Shown here: positions 56,111 to 64,000 of the stretch, in pieces | How the letters are laid out: each line of letters opens with the position of its first letter | Numbering within the stretch: the first letter of the stretch is position 1 | NCBI GenBank assembly: GCA_002021875.1 | Contig: CP018627.1 | Coordinates: 6,324,001 to 6,388,000 of the forward strand | DNA: 64,000 nt | Direction: 5' to 3' | Origin: Streptomyces hygroscopicus | GTDB lineage: Bacteria > Actinomycetota > Actinomycetes > Streptomycetales > Streptomycetaceae | Made by a program: the position numbers and the translations under genes | The notes under the pieces: model-generated | Database searches by the model: none | Told to the model about the DNA's origin: nothing | The model's input: only the letters and a program-made list of their open reading frames with translations

Positions 56111-57799
56111 ATGAGGTGGGCGGCGGCGGAGACGGACGACGGGGGTGTTCGTCTCTGCCCGCTCGACCCCCAGGGAAAGGCCGCCGGGCCGGTAGTCGAG
56201 GTCACGGCGGCCCAGGGCGGGATCGCGGAGGCCGTGCGATCCCGCCCCGAGGCCGACCGGTGGGTGTGGCGGTCCACCGCCGAGGTCTATCCGCGGCTGC
56301 TGGCCGCCGGGGTCCGGGTCGAGCGGGCCTATGACATCGAGGCGGCCGAGGCGCTGCTCCTCGGCCATGAGGGGCGCTCGGGCGCACCGCGTTCGCTCGC
56401 CGCCGCCTGGGCGCGGCTGCGCGGGCTGCCCGTCCCCGAGGATCCGCCGCCCCGGGCGGCCGGCGGCCAGCCGTCGCTGTTCGAGCCCGGTCCGCCGCCG
56501 CTGCCGCCGGGCGCCGACCCGCTGGAAGCGCTGCTCGCGGTGTACGCGGAGCAGTTGGTCCGTACGGAGGCGGCCGAGCACCCGGACCGGATGCGGCTGC
56601 TGACCACCGCCGAGTCGGCGGGGATGCTGATCGCCGCCGAGATGCGGCGCGCCGGGGTGCCCTGGAGCGCCGACCGCCACCGGGAGCTGCTGGACGAGCT
56701 GCTCGGCGAGCGCTATCCGGGCGGTCTGGAGCCGCAGCGCCTGGTCGAGCTGGCCGACGAGGTCTCGCGCGCCTTCGGCGCCCGGGTCCGGCCCGATCTG
56801 CCCGCCGAGGTCGTCAAGGCGTTCGCCCGCGCGGGCATCGCGCTCGGCTCGACCCGCGCCTGGGAGCTCGAGCGGATCGACCACCCCGCCGTCGAGCCGC
56901 TGCTGCGCTACAAGAAGCTGTACCGGCTTCATACCGCCCACGGCTGGGCCTGGCTCCAGTCCTGGGTGCGCGACGGCCGCTTCCGCCCGGAGTACCTGCC
57001 CGGCGGCACCGTCTCCGGCCGCTGGACCACCAACGGCGGCGGGGCGCTGCAGATCCCCAAGGTGGTGCGGCGCGCGGTGGTGGCCGATCCGGGGTGGCGG
57101 CTGGTGGTGGCCGACGCCGACCAGATGGAGCCCCGGGTGCTCGCCGCGATCTCCCGCGACCCCGGGCTGATGGAGGTCGCGGGCAGCGGCCGGGATCTGT
57201 ACGCCACGCTGTCCGACCGCGCCTTCTCCGGCCGCCGCGAGCTGGCCAAGCTGGCGCTGCTGGGCGCGGTGTACGGCCAGACCTCCGGCGACGGCCTGAA
57301 GCATCTCGCCGCCCTGCGGCGGCGCTTCCCGGCGGCGGTGGCGTATGTGGACGATGCGGCCCGCGCGGGCGAGGAGGGCCGGCTGGTGCGCACCTGGCTC
57401 GGCCGCACCTGCCCGCCCGTGGGCGGTGCCGCCGGGGAGCCGGCCGACGAGGCGGGGCTGCCCCGCGAGCAGGAGGAGCCGTCGTACGGCAGCACGGCCG
57501 GCGCCCGCGCCCGGGGCCGGTTCACCCGGAACTTCGTGGTGCAGGGCAGCGCCGCCGACTGGGCCCTGCTGATGCTCGCCGCGCTGCGGCGGTCGCTGAC
57601 CGGGGCGGGGCTGCGCGCGGAGATCGTCTTCTTCCAGCACGACGAGGTGATCGTGCACTGCCCCCAGGAGGAGGCCGACACGGTCCGGGAGGCCATCGCC
57701 GAGGCGGGCGAGACGGCCGGACGGATCGCCTTCGGACCGACACCGGTGCGGTTCCCCCTCACGATGGCGGCGGTGGAGTGCTACGCGGACGCGAAGTAG
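56111..57799 (+). CDS. PolA-like DNA polymerase with degenerate exonuclease region
   Basis: 562 residues, annotated in relatives as bifunctional 3'-5' exonuclease/DNA polymerase. No 5'-nuclease domain. Polymerase motif A LVVADADQMEPRVLAAIS (first catalytic Asp), finger motif RRELAKLALLGAVYGQTSGDGLK (the conserved Arg-Lys and Tyr), QIPKVVRRAVV, and motif C FFQHDEVIVHCP (second Asp-Glu). The N-terminal 170 residues occupy the exonuclease position but I do not see the DEDDy carboxylates clearly. ATG 56111. Roles in repair are inferred. Confidence 0.87.
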   Translation: MRWAAAETDDGGVRLCPLDPQGKAAGPVVEVTAAQGGIAEAVRSRPEADRWVWRSTAEVYPRLLAAGVRVERAYDIEAAEALLLGHEGRSGAPRSLAAAWARLRGLPVPEDPPPRAAGGQPSLFEPGPPPLPPGADPLEALLAVYAEQLVRTEAAEHPDRMRLLTTAESAGMLIAAEMRRAGVPWSADRHRELLDELLGERYPGGLEPQRLVELADEVSRAFGARVRPDLPAEVVKAFARAGIALGSTRAWELERIDHPAVEPLLRYKKLYRLHTAHGWAWLQSWVRDGRFRPEYLPGGTVSGRWTTNGGGALQIPKVVRRAVVADPGWRLVVADADQMEPRVLAAISRDPGLMEVAGSGRDLYATLSDRAFSGRRELAKLALLGAVYGQTSGDGLKHLAALRRRFPAAVAYVDDAARAGEEGRLVRTWLGRTCPPVGGAAGEPADEAGLPREQEEPSYGSTAGARARGRFTRNFVVQGSAADWALLMLAALRRSLTGAGLRAEIVFFQHDEVIVHCPQEEADTVREAIAEAGETAGRIAFGPTPVRFPLTMAAVECYADAK

Positions 57800-58087
57800 G
57801 CGGCCCAGGTCCTGTCCGGTGAATCGTCGCGCCTGCGGCATCAGCGGCTGACGCCCCGGGGCGTCCGGCATCCGACGCAGGGTGCAGCCCAGTGGTCCAG
57901 CCGTAACCGGGGGGCGCGCCGTGCGAGGCGTCGCGGGCCCGCGAAGATCCACCGCGCAGAGCCCAGGGGGCAGTCGCTCCCCCGACCGGCTCAGCCCCGC
58001 AGGCAGCGGCCCTGATCGTCCCCACACGATGAGAGCGGAGGGCCGCCGGGCGGCGGCCCGCCACGCCGCCCACAGGGGAGACCTGCC
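57800..58087. other. Spacer after the PolA-like gene
   Basis: 288 bp without a gene; contains the palindrome at 57850-57865 and the promoter of the MreB-like gene. Confidence 0.55.
57850..57865 (+). terminator. Palindromic hairpin after the PolA-like gene
   Basis: GACGCCCCGGGGCGTC, perfect 16-bp palindrome 51 bp after the stop; as RNA a GACGCC stem with CCGG loop. Confidence 0.5.
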
Positions 58088-59125
58088 ATGACCATCAGCC
58101 TCGAGGCACTGCGCCGCTGCTCCATCGCCGTCGACCTCGGCGCGGCCAGAACGCGTGTCTACCTCAGGCGTACCGGGCTCATCGTCGACGAGCCGACCGT
58201 CGCCGCCGTGAACACCCACACCGGCGGGCTGATCGCGGTCGGCGCGCTGGCCGAGCGGATGACCGGGCGGACGCCCGAGCACATCCGCGTCGTACGGCCG
58301 GTCTCGGGCGGCACCGTCGTCGACATCGACATGGCCCAGCGGATGCTGCGGCTGCTGCTGGGCAACAAGCTGCGGCGCGCCTGGCGGCGCCGCCCGCTGG
58401 TGAGCGCGGCCGTCTGCGTGCAGCACGACGCCGACCCGCTCGCCCGGCGCGCCGCCGTGGAGACGCTCACCGGTATCGGCGCCAAGCGGGTCGAGCTGGT
58501 GGACACCCTGATCGCCGCCGCCGTGGGCTGCGGTCTGCCGGTGGAACGGCCCGAGGCGACGATGATCGTGGTGTGCGGCGCGGCCACCACCCAGGTCGCG
58601 GTCCTGTCGCTGGGCTCGATCGTGGCCGCCGAGCGGGTGCCGGTGGGCGGGGAGACCGTGGACCACGCGGTCGTCCAGTATCTGCGCAATGAGCACGCGC
58701 TGATGCTGCCCAGCCAGGCCGTCCGCCCGCTGCAGTTGCTGCTCAAGAACAGCGCGGACGGCGCACCGGCGGCGCCCAGCACCGAGGTGCACGGCCGGGA
58801 CGTGGCCACGGGGCTCGCCCGGACCGTACGGATCGACGTCGGGAGCGTCCGGAGCGCCATCCGCACCCCCCTCACCGGAGTGCTGGACGCCATCGGCGCG
58901 GTGCTGCGCCGCTGTCCGCCCGATCTGGTGGCCGACCTCGCCGACCGCGGCATCATGCTGGCCGGCGGAAGCGCGGTGCTGCCCGGGTTCGACACGATGC
59001 TGCGGGAGGCCACCGGTATGCCGCTGAACATCGCCGACCACCCCGACGTCTGCGCGGTCGAGGGGCTCGGCGCGATGCTCGACGGCAAGGTGCAGCCCCT
59101 GCTGCTGGACGCGATGGTCTCCTGA
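58088..59125 (+). CDS. Divergent MreB/Mbl-like actin-family protein
   Basis: 345 residues. Actin-fold ATPase relative. Phosphate-1 SIAVDLGAARTRVYLRRTGLIVDEPTVAAVN is recognisable, as is the adenosine/connect region GIMLAGGSAVLPGFDTMLREATGMPL and DIDMAQRMLRLLL. But phosphate-2 reads IVVCGAATTQVAVLSLG where MreB has DIGGGTTEVAVISLG, and the Glu of EPMAAAIG is replaced (DTLIAAAVG), so ATP hydrolysis may be lost. ATG 58088 follows GGGGAG. Streptomycetes keep MreB-like paralogues acting in spore-wall synthesis. Confidence 0.88.
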   Translation: MTISLEALRRCSIAVDLGAARTRVYLRRTGLIVDEPTVAAVNTHTGGLIAVGALAERMTGRTPEHIRVVRPVSGGTVVDIDMAQRMLRLLLGNKLRRAWRRRPLVSAAVCVQHDADPLARRAAVETLTGIGAKRVELVDTLIAAAVGCGLPVERPEATMIVVCGAATTQVAVLSLGSIVAAERVPVGGETVDHAVVQYLRNEHALMLPSQAVRPLQLLLKNSADGAPAAPSTEVHGRDVATGLARTVRIDVGSVRSAIRTPLTGVLDAIGAVLRRCPPDLVADLADRGIMLAGGSAVLPGFDTMLREATGMPLNIADHPDVCAVEGLGAMLDGKVQPLLLDAMVS

Positions 59126-59314
59126 CCGCCCCGGCCGCATCCGGACCACCCCGCCCGCGTCCGGACCCGCCCCCGGCCCGCCGGGCCCCCTGACACCTGA
59201 TCGGAATTTCTTCGCGACGCGTTGAGCGGCTGCCTCCCCCCGTGCGTAGTGAAGGGGGAAGAGGCCGACATGGCCGCCGATCCCCCCCGGGGCTCAGACC
59301 GGGAGCGTCCGTAG

Positions 59315-59908
59315 ATGTCCAACTCAGGTCAGGTCCTGGAGGTTCAGGTGCACGACGACGCCGCCGTGGCCGATGAGCGTCCGTCAAGATCCCAGCGTGG
59401 TACGCCGGACGAACACCTCATGCGCGCGCTCTACCAGGAGCACGCCGGGCCATTGCTCGCGTTCGTCCTGCGGCTGGTCGCGGGCGACCGTCACCGCGCG
59501 GAGGACGTCGTCCAGGAGACCCTGGTGCGGGCCTGGCGGAACGCCGACCAGCTCTCCCGGGCCACCGGCTCCATCCGGCCCTGGCTGGTCACGGTCGCCC
59601 GCCGGATCGTGATCGACGGACACCGCAGCCGGCAGGCCCGGCCGCAGGAGGTCGACCCCTCCCCGTTGGAACTCATGCCCGCGGAGGACGAGATCGACCG
59701 TGCACTGCGGCTCATGACCCTGACCGACGCGATGCAGGACCTCAGCGACGCCCATCGCGAGGTGCTGGTCGAGACCTACTTCAAGGGCCGGACCGTCAAC
59801 GAGGCGGCCCAGACCCTCGGCATACCCAGCGGGACGGTACGGTCCCGGGTCTTCTACGCGCTGCGCTCGATGAAGCTCGCGCTCGAGGAGAGAGGAGTAA
59901 CGGCATGA
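59315..59908 (+). CDS. ECF sigma factor
   Basis: 197 residues. Sigma2 region LYQEHAGPLLAFVLRLVAGDRHRAEDVVQETLVRAWRNA, sigma4 region ALQDLSDAHREVLVETYFKGRTVNEAAQTLGIPSGTVRSRVFYALRSMKLAL in outline (AMQDLSDAHREV observed). ATG 59315 follows GGAG by 9 bases. Overlaps the anti-sigma gene by 4 bp (ATGA), the standard coupled arrangement. Confidence 0.94.
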   Translation: MSNSGQVLEVQVHDDAAVADERPSRSQRGTPDEHLMRALYQEHAGPLLAFVLRLVAGDRHRAEDVVQETLVRAWRNADQLSRATGSIRPWLVTVARRIVIDGHRSRQARPQEVDPSPLELMPAEDEIDRALRLMTLTDAMQDLSDAHREVLVETYFKGRTVNEAAQTLGIPSGTVRSRVFYALRSMKLALEERGVTA

Positions 59909-60717
59909 CAGCGCAGACGCACCACTCGGGACACGACGCCGTTGGCGCGTATGTGCTCGGCGTGCTCGACGAGGCGGAGGCCAGCTACTTCGAGGAGCAT
60001 CTGGCCGGCTGCGACCAGTGCGGACGGCAGCTCGACGAGCTGACCGGACTGGAACCCCTGCTGGCCGATCTGGCGGCCGACATCCCCGGGATCCACGGCA
60101 GCCCCGGGCGGACCCAGCTCACGGGCCACACGCCGCATGCCTTCAGCGCCACTCCCAACGCCATCGAGACCCTCACCGCGCGCCCCGGTCCGGCGCTGCT
60201 CCAGCGCATGGTCGGCGAGGTCGCCACCTTCCGCGCCAAGCGGCGGCGGCGCGGGCTGTACCTGGTCGCGGCGGCGGCCGTGCTGATCGTCGGTGGTCCG
60301 GTCGGCACCATCGCGGTCACCTCCGGCGGCTCGGACAGCTCCGTGACGGCCGCCCCCAACGAGAGCGCCCTCTTCTCCGGGATGCCCGACAAGGTGCAGG
60401 GCACCGACCCGGACACCAAGGTGAACGCGGCGGTCGCGCTGGAGGACAAGATGTGGGGCACCGACGCCGTCCTGCGGCTGAAGAACCTCAAGGGTCCCCT
60501 GGACTGCAGCCTGATCGCGATCTCCAAGGACGGCCACGAGCAGACGATGATGACCTGGTCCGTGCCCGAGTGGGGATACGGGATCGAGGACAGCCCCAAG
60601 GCGGAGGCGAGAGATCCGCTGTGGGCGCATGGCGGCGCGGGCATGAAGCGTGCCGACATCGAACGCTTCGAGGTCCGTACGGCCGACGGAAAGCGCCTGG
60701 TCTCCCTGAACGTCTGA
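59905..60717 (+). CDS. Transmembrane anti-sigma factor with zinc-finger motif
   Basis: 270 residues. N-terminal ZAS/HC2 domain with Hx3Cx2C (HLAGCDQC) inside HSGHDAVGAYVLGVLDEAEASYFEEHL; one membrane helix at about 114-133 (YLVAAAAVLIVGGPVGTIAV); extracytoplasmic RskA-type sensor domain (VALEDKMWGTDAVLRLKNLKGPLDCSLIAISKDGHEQ in pieces). It sequesters the upstream sigma factor at the membrane. A C-terminal GERS ending is typical. Signal unknown. Confidence 0.92.
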   Translation: MTAQTHHSGHDAVGAYVLGVLDEAEASYFEEHLAGCDQCGRQLDELTGLEPLLADLAADIPGIHGSPGRTQLTGHTPHAFSATPNAIETLTARPGPALLQRMVGEVATFRAKRRRRGLYLVAAAAVLIVGGPVGTIAVTSGGSDSSVTAAPNESALFSGMPDKVQGTDPDTKVNAAVALEDKMWGTDAVLRLKNLKGPLDCSLIAISKDGHEQTMMTWSVPEWGYGIEDSPKAEARDPLWAHGGAGMKRADIERFEVRTADGKRLVSLNV

Positions 60718-60881
60718 GCGGCGTCAACGCCTGAGCCACCTCTACGTCTGACCTACCTCAACGTCCGGTCTGCCACTCGGATCGCCGATCATCCCGTGCG
60801 GCGCGGTGAGCGAGATGTTACACAGAGTGTGATATGTCGTGCTTCGCGTCCCCGGGGGGTCCGGATCCGAGGAGGCACTCC

Positions 60882-61427
60882 GTGGCTGACCGGGACGCCC
60901 ATCAGCAGCGCATGTTCGCTGAGTATGTGCTGCCCGAGGTCGAGGTGCTGCTGCGCGTGGCCATGTCACTGACCACCCAGCGAGCCGACGCCGAGGATCT
61001 CGTGCAGGACACGTTACTACGGGCGTACCGGGCAGTCGGCCGTTTTGACGGGAGACATCCACGGGCCTGGCTGCTGACGATCATGCGGCACGCGGAGGTC
61101 AGCCGACGCCGCCAGCGCCGGCCCCGGCTGCTCGACGATCCGGATACGGAACTGGAGCGGCTGGTCCCCGCCCGGGACGCGACACCGGAGGAACTGGTGG
61201 TCGACACGACGTTCGACGAGGCAGTGGACGCCGCGTTCACGGCGCTTCCGCTGCGGGACCAGCAGGTGGTGCGGCTGGTGCATGTGGACGGGCTGTCGTA
61301 CGCGGAGGCCGCACAGGTGCTGGACGTCCCCAAGGGAACGGTGATGAGCAGGCTGCACCGGGCGCGCAAGCGGATCCGGAACCAGCTGCTGGCCGCGGGA
61401 GTGGAATCGGAGCGAGGTGGCGCATGA
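60882..61427 (+). CDS. ECF sigma factor (second)
   Basis: 181 residues. Sigma2 LPEVEVLLRVAMSLTTQRADAEDLVQDTLLRAYRAVGRFDGRHPRAWLLTIMRH and sigma4 ALPLRDQQVVRLVHVDGLSYAEAAQVLDVPKGTVMSRLHRARKRIRN in outline. GTG 60882 (VADRDAHQQ) is preceded by GGAGG at 6 bases; an upstream ATG at 60834 has no ribosome site. Overlaps its anti-sigma gene by 4 bp. Resembles SigR/SigE-class ECF factors. Confidence 0.93.
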   Translation: MADRDAHQQRMFAEYVLPEVEVLLRVAMSLTTQRADAEDLVQDTLLRAYRAVGRFDGRHPRAWLLTIMRHAEVSRRRQRRPRLLDDPDTELERLVPARDATPEELVVDTTFDEAVDAAFTALPLRDQQVVRLVHVDGLSYAEAAQVLDVPKGTVMSRLHRARKRIRNQLLAAGVESERGGA

Positions 61428-61885
61428 GCAGATGGACATGGTGGCGGACCACACGCACCACTCGAACCAGGCAGACCACCGGAGATCTCCGGAGCGCACG
61501 GTGTCCCCTGGGCGCGCCGATGCTCCAGTCGTATCTGGACGGGGAGCTTGAGGCGCCGGCCGCGGCCCGGGTGCGGACCCATGTGGCCGAGTGCCACCGC
61601 TGCGCCCGGGAGCTCGCCGTCTACCAGCGCATCAGCGAGGCGCTGGCCGCCCGCGGGACGACCGACGAGATCGTGCTGGACCGGCTCAGGGACTTCGCGG
61701 CAGTCCTCGCGGATCGGGAGGGTCATGCGTCGGGGACGGAGGCGGCGCCGACCGAGCCGGTCCCGGGGACGGAGACGGTGCCCGGGGCGGCGCCGACGGA
61801 GGCGGAGCCGGAGCCGGTCCCAGGGAGGGTGCCGGGGTCGGATCGGGACGCGGATCAGGGCGCGGTGCACAAGGCCGGAGGCTGA
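61424..61885 (+). CDS. Soluble zinc-finger anti-sigma factor
   Basis: 153 residues. ZAS domain with Hx3Cx2C (HVAECHRC) in MLQSYLDGELEAPAAARVRTHVAECHRCARELAVYQRISEAL; a further Cys in RCPLGAPML. No membrane helix, so it would act in the cytoplasm, possibly redox- or zinc-responsive. The last 65 residues are Pro/Glu-rich low complexity and overlap the lspA gene on the other strand by 200 bp. Confidence 0.88.
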   Translation: MSRWTWWRTTRTTRTRQTTGDLRSARCPLGAPMLQSYLDGELEAPAAARVRTHVAECHRCARELAVYQRISEALAARGTTDEIVLDRLRDFAAVLADREGHASGTEAAPTEPVPGTETVPGAAPTEAEPEPVPGRVPGSDRDADQGAVHKAGG

Positions 61886-62420
61886 CGATCGGGTCGGGCC
61901 CCACGCCCCCGCCGGGCAGCGCGACCGCCCGTTCACGCGAGGTTCTGCGCAGCAGCAGGGCCGCGGTGAGCAGGGTCCCGGTGATCAGGGCCACATCGGC
62001 GAGGTTGAACACCGGCCCGCGGGCGTCCAGCGTGATCCAGTCGATGACGGCCCCGCGCAGCGGGCCCGGCGACCGGATCATCCGGTCGGCGCCGTTCCCC
62101 ACCGCTCCCCCGGCGATCAGCCCCAGACCCAGCGCCGCGCCCCGGCCGCGGACCCGCAGCCCCGCACCGGCCGCACCCAGCGTGGCCACCGCGCCCGCGA
62201 GCGTGATCACGACGATCAGCGCGGGCCTGCTGTGGCCCAGGCCGAAGGCCACCCCGGTGTTGCGCACCAGCAGCGCGCAGAACGGCCCGAACCGGGCCTG
62301 TGGCCCCACGGTGCCGCTCCAGGCGGCCAGCGCCATGGCCTTGCTGAGCTGATCGGCCACGATCACGACGAGCGCGGCCAAGGGGAAGAAGAGCCGGCCG
62401 GTCGCCGGATGGGGCTTCAT
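61686..62420 (-). CDS. lspA: Signal peptidase II
   Basis: 244 residues. Removes the signal peptide of lipoproteins. Four membrane helices; KAMALAAWSG and LLVRNTGVAFGLG; catalytic Asp pair in AGGAVGNGADRMIRS and DWITLDARGPVFNLADVALITG. The C-terminal 75 residues are a Pro/Arg-rich tail antisense to the anti-sigma gene and are absent from typical LspA, so the functional end is probably near residue 165. ATG 62420 (second of two adjacent) follows GGAGG. Confidence 0.9.
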   Translation of the reverse strand: MKPHPATGRLFFPLAALVVIVADQLSKAMALAAWSGTVGPQARFGPFCALLVRNTGVAFGLGHSRPALIVVITLAGAVATLGAAGAGLRVRGRGAALGLGLIAGGAVGNGADRMIRSPGPLRGAVIDWITLDARGPVFNLADVALITGTLLTAALLLRRTSRERAVALPGGGVGPDPIVSLRPCAPRPDPRPDPTPAPSLGPAPAPPPSAPPRAPSPSPGPARSAPPPSPTHDPPDPRGLPRSP

Positions 62421-62528
62421 CATCGGCCTCCCTGGGGGTGGGGGGCCGGTCCGCGGGCGCGGTCCGCGGCCCGGGAGGGAAACCCGCCGGGGGTCCGCCC
62501 CGCTTCCCTTCCGGGCCCGAGAAAAAGA

Positions 62529-62562
62529 CGAGGGCCCGCAGGCGGCTGCCTGCGGGCCCTCG
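62529..62562 (-). terminator. Intrinsic terminator of the cellulase gene
   Basis: Perfect 15-bp stem CGAGGGCCCGCAGGC / GCCTGCGGGCCCTCG with loop GGCT; on the minus strand it is followed by TCTTTTTC. Confidence 0.9.
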
Positions 62563-62627
62563 CTGCTGCCCACTGCCTATGACCTCCAGGTGGTCATCGG
62601 CGGTGTACCGAAGGGGTCACTCCGACG

Positions 62628-63902
62628 TTACTTCCCCTTCTTCGCCTCCAGAAGCGGCGTCTGGTACTTGGCCAGCATCTTCATCTTGTTCTGGTCGATG
62701 GTCTTCCAGTCGTTCTTCAGCACACCGCCGGTGTCACCCGAGTCCGGGTTCCAGGTCCAGTAGGTGTAGCTGATCTGGTGCTTCTTGAGGTAGTCCATCA
62801 GGGCGTTCTGCCACACGGCCTCGGAGCTCTTACCGGCGGTCTTCTTACCACCGAACTCACCGAGCAGCAGCGGGGCGATGTTCTGCTTCTTGATGTACGC
62901 CCAGTGCTTCTCCCAGATGGCCGGCATGTTCTTCGGGAAGTCCTTCGCCATGAACCAGTTCTGGTTGTAGACGCCCGGACCGTAGTCGTGGGCCGAGTAG
63001 ACGACCTTGTTCGGCTCCTTGAGCTTCACCGGGTGCTTCTTCACACCCTGGAGGTCACCGCCCCACCAGAACTGCTCGTTCTTGTGGCGGTCCGTACCCT
63101 CGACGAAGATCAGCCAGTTCTTGTTGACCTTGTGGATGGCGTTACCGGCCTTGGTGGCGGCAAGCTGCCAGTCGGTCTTCGGGTTGCCGTCGCCCCACGT
63201 GGCCTGGCCACGCGGCTCATTGTGGAGGTCGGCGCCGATCACCCGGTCGTTGTTCTTGTAGCGCTTGGCCAGCTTGACCCAGTCGTCCATCCACTGCTTC
63301 TCGCTGAGGCTCTGCGAGTACCACAGCTCACTCTGGCCGTACTGGTCAGGACGGTGCTGGTCCAGGATCACGCGGATGCCGCGGTCGGTGGCACCCTTCA
63401 CGATCTTGTCCATGATCTGCTGGGGGGTGAGACCCTTCAGATCGGGGTTCTTGTGCCAGTCGATGCCGTTGGGCTTGGCAGACGACTTGAACATCTCGTT
63501 CGCGTACGGCAGGCGCATGGTGTTGAAGCCCTGCTTGGCCATCTGGTCCAGCATGGACTCCCAGTTACGGGTCCACAGGCCGTGCGGCGCGTAGGTGCCG
63601 GTCTCGAAACCGAACCAGTTCACACCGGTCAGGACGACCTTCTTGCCGTTGGCGTCCACGATCTCGCTCTTCTTGGTGGACAGCGGACCATCGGCGCCCG
63701 CACCGGAGGCCTTGGCCTCGGCGGCGGAGGTGGTGGTGGCCGACTGGCCATCGGAGTTGTTCACAGCGAAAGCGGTGACAGTGCCACCCACGGCAGCAGC
63801 AGCGACGACGGCCGCGGCGATACCGAAGCGGAGACGCTGCGAGCGCGGCGTGCGCTTGGTCTCGGTGGTCGGGGCGTTGTTCTGGTCCATGGGGGAATTC
63901 AT
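62628..63902 (-). CDS. Secreted GH5 cellulase
   Basis: 424 residues. N-terminal basic stretch and hydrophobic segment (residues 25-48, RFGIAAAVVAAAAVGGTVTAFA) act as Sec signal or anchor, Ser/Thr/Ala linker, then a GH5 barrel: TGVNWFGFETGTYAPHGLW, DQHRPDQ, acid/base Glu229 in DLHNEPRG and nucleophile Glu349 in LLLGEFGGKK. No cellulose-binding module. ATG 63902 follows AGGAG by 9 bases. Lys/Asn-rich and less GC-biased than neighbours. A strong terminator follows. Confidence 0.93.
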   Translation of the reverse strand: MNSPMDQNNAPTTETKRTPRSQRLRFGIAAAVVAAAAVGGTVTAFAVNNSDGQSATTTSAAEAKASGAGADGPLSTKKSEIVDANGKKVVLTGVNWFGFETGTYAPHGLWTRNWESMLDQMAKQGFNTMRLPYANEMFKSSAKPNGIDWHKNPDLKGLTPQQIMDKIVKGATDRGIRVILDQHRPDQYGQSELWYSQSLSEKQWMDDWVKLAKRYKNNDRVIGADLHNEPRGQATWGDGNPKTDWQLAATKAGNAIHKVNKNWLIFVEGTDRHKNEQFWWGGDLQGVKKHPVKLKEPNKVVYSAHDYGPGVYNQNWFMAKDFPKNMPAIWEKHWAYIKKQNIAPLLLGEFGGKKTAGKSSEAVWQNALMDYLKKHQISYTYWTWNPDSGDTGGVLKNDWKTIDQNKMKMLAKYQTPLLEAKKGK

Positions 63903-64000
63903 TCGGTGATACTCCTGAGGAATTCGGGTACTGCGGTCTTGAGGATGCTGGGGTTGTTCGTCGGAGATTCCAGACATTCCATCTGCGGGTCGGAGACTGC

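Overview
The window is chromosomal DNA of a high-GC actinomycete, almost certainly a Streptomyces. Evidence: an Lsr2 xenogeneic silencer, a TipA thiopeptide regulator with its characteristic promoter, a WhiJ-type XRE/DUF397/ATPase group, a stand-alone second NuoD, FtsH/folate synteny, strong GC bias at third codon positions, GTG starts, GGAGG ribosome sites and many apparently leaderless genes. No rRNA, tRNA, intact insertion sequence, phage or CRISPR array was seen.

Layout. 1-8255: the 3' end of a NACHT NTPase gene, clpC (with a ClgR-type operator about 235 bp upstream), lsr2, an N-acetylglutamate-synthase-type acetyltransferase, a BlaI/MecI regulator and small unknown genes. 8256-13873: a tightly overlapping minus-strand cofactor operon, DUF2520 - panC - nadB - nadC - coaX (CoA and NAD precursor synthesis). 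14021-19339: a threonine-aldolase-like enzyme, two ArsR-type regulators with clear operators, and a two-component system. 19430-22867: a MidA/NDUFAF7-type methyltransferase next to a solitary nuoD paralogue, then a coiled-coil membrane protein. 23000-26901: a glycine-betaine/choline-type ABC importer. 26987-30093: an antigen-85-like esterase divergent from an MprF-like DUF2156 membrane protein.

30128-41705 is the conserved housekeeping block: folP, an NTF2-like gene, folB, folK and a DUF3180 membrane gene on the plus strand; then folE, ftsH, hpt, tilS, a zinc protease and a D-Ala-D-Ala carboxypeptidase on the minus strand; then ppa. 41861-50988 carries a ThrE-type exporter, DedA, tipA, a LysE-type exporter, glutamate decarboxylase, an unknown Pro-rich protein, a PadR regulator beside the remnant of an ABC-2 exporter, and a DinB-like protein.

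51105-64000 carries an aldehyde dehydrogenase; a regulatory group (XRE-DUF5753 regulator, anti-sigma-like ATPase, DUF397 protein, site-2 protease) in which two genes share a near-identical promoter element of about 40 bp; a PolA-like polymerase; a divergent MreB-like protein; two consecutive ECF sigma/anti-sigma pairs; lspA; and a secreted GH5 cellulase.

Strongest leads: (1) the duplicated promoter module linking the ATPase and DUF397 genes, with an intramembrane protease just downstream of the latter; (2) the MidA methyltransferase beside the lone NuoD; (3) a duplicated coaX start forming a mini-ORF that bridges nadC and coaX; (4) a perfect hairpin between the Shine-Dalgarno and start of ftsH; (5) a DUF2520 dehydrogenase locked into the pantothenate/NAD operon; (6) several short tandem-repeat arrays in spacers.
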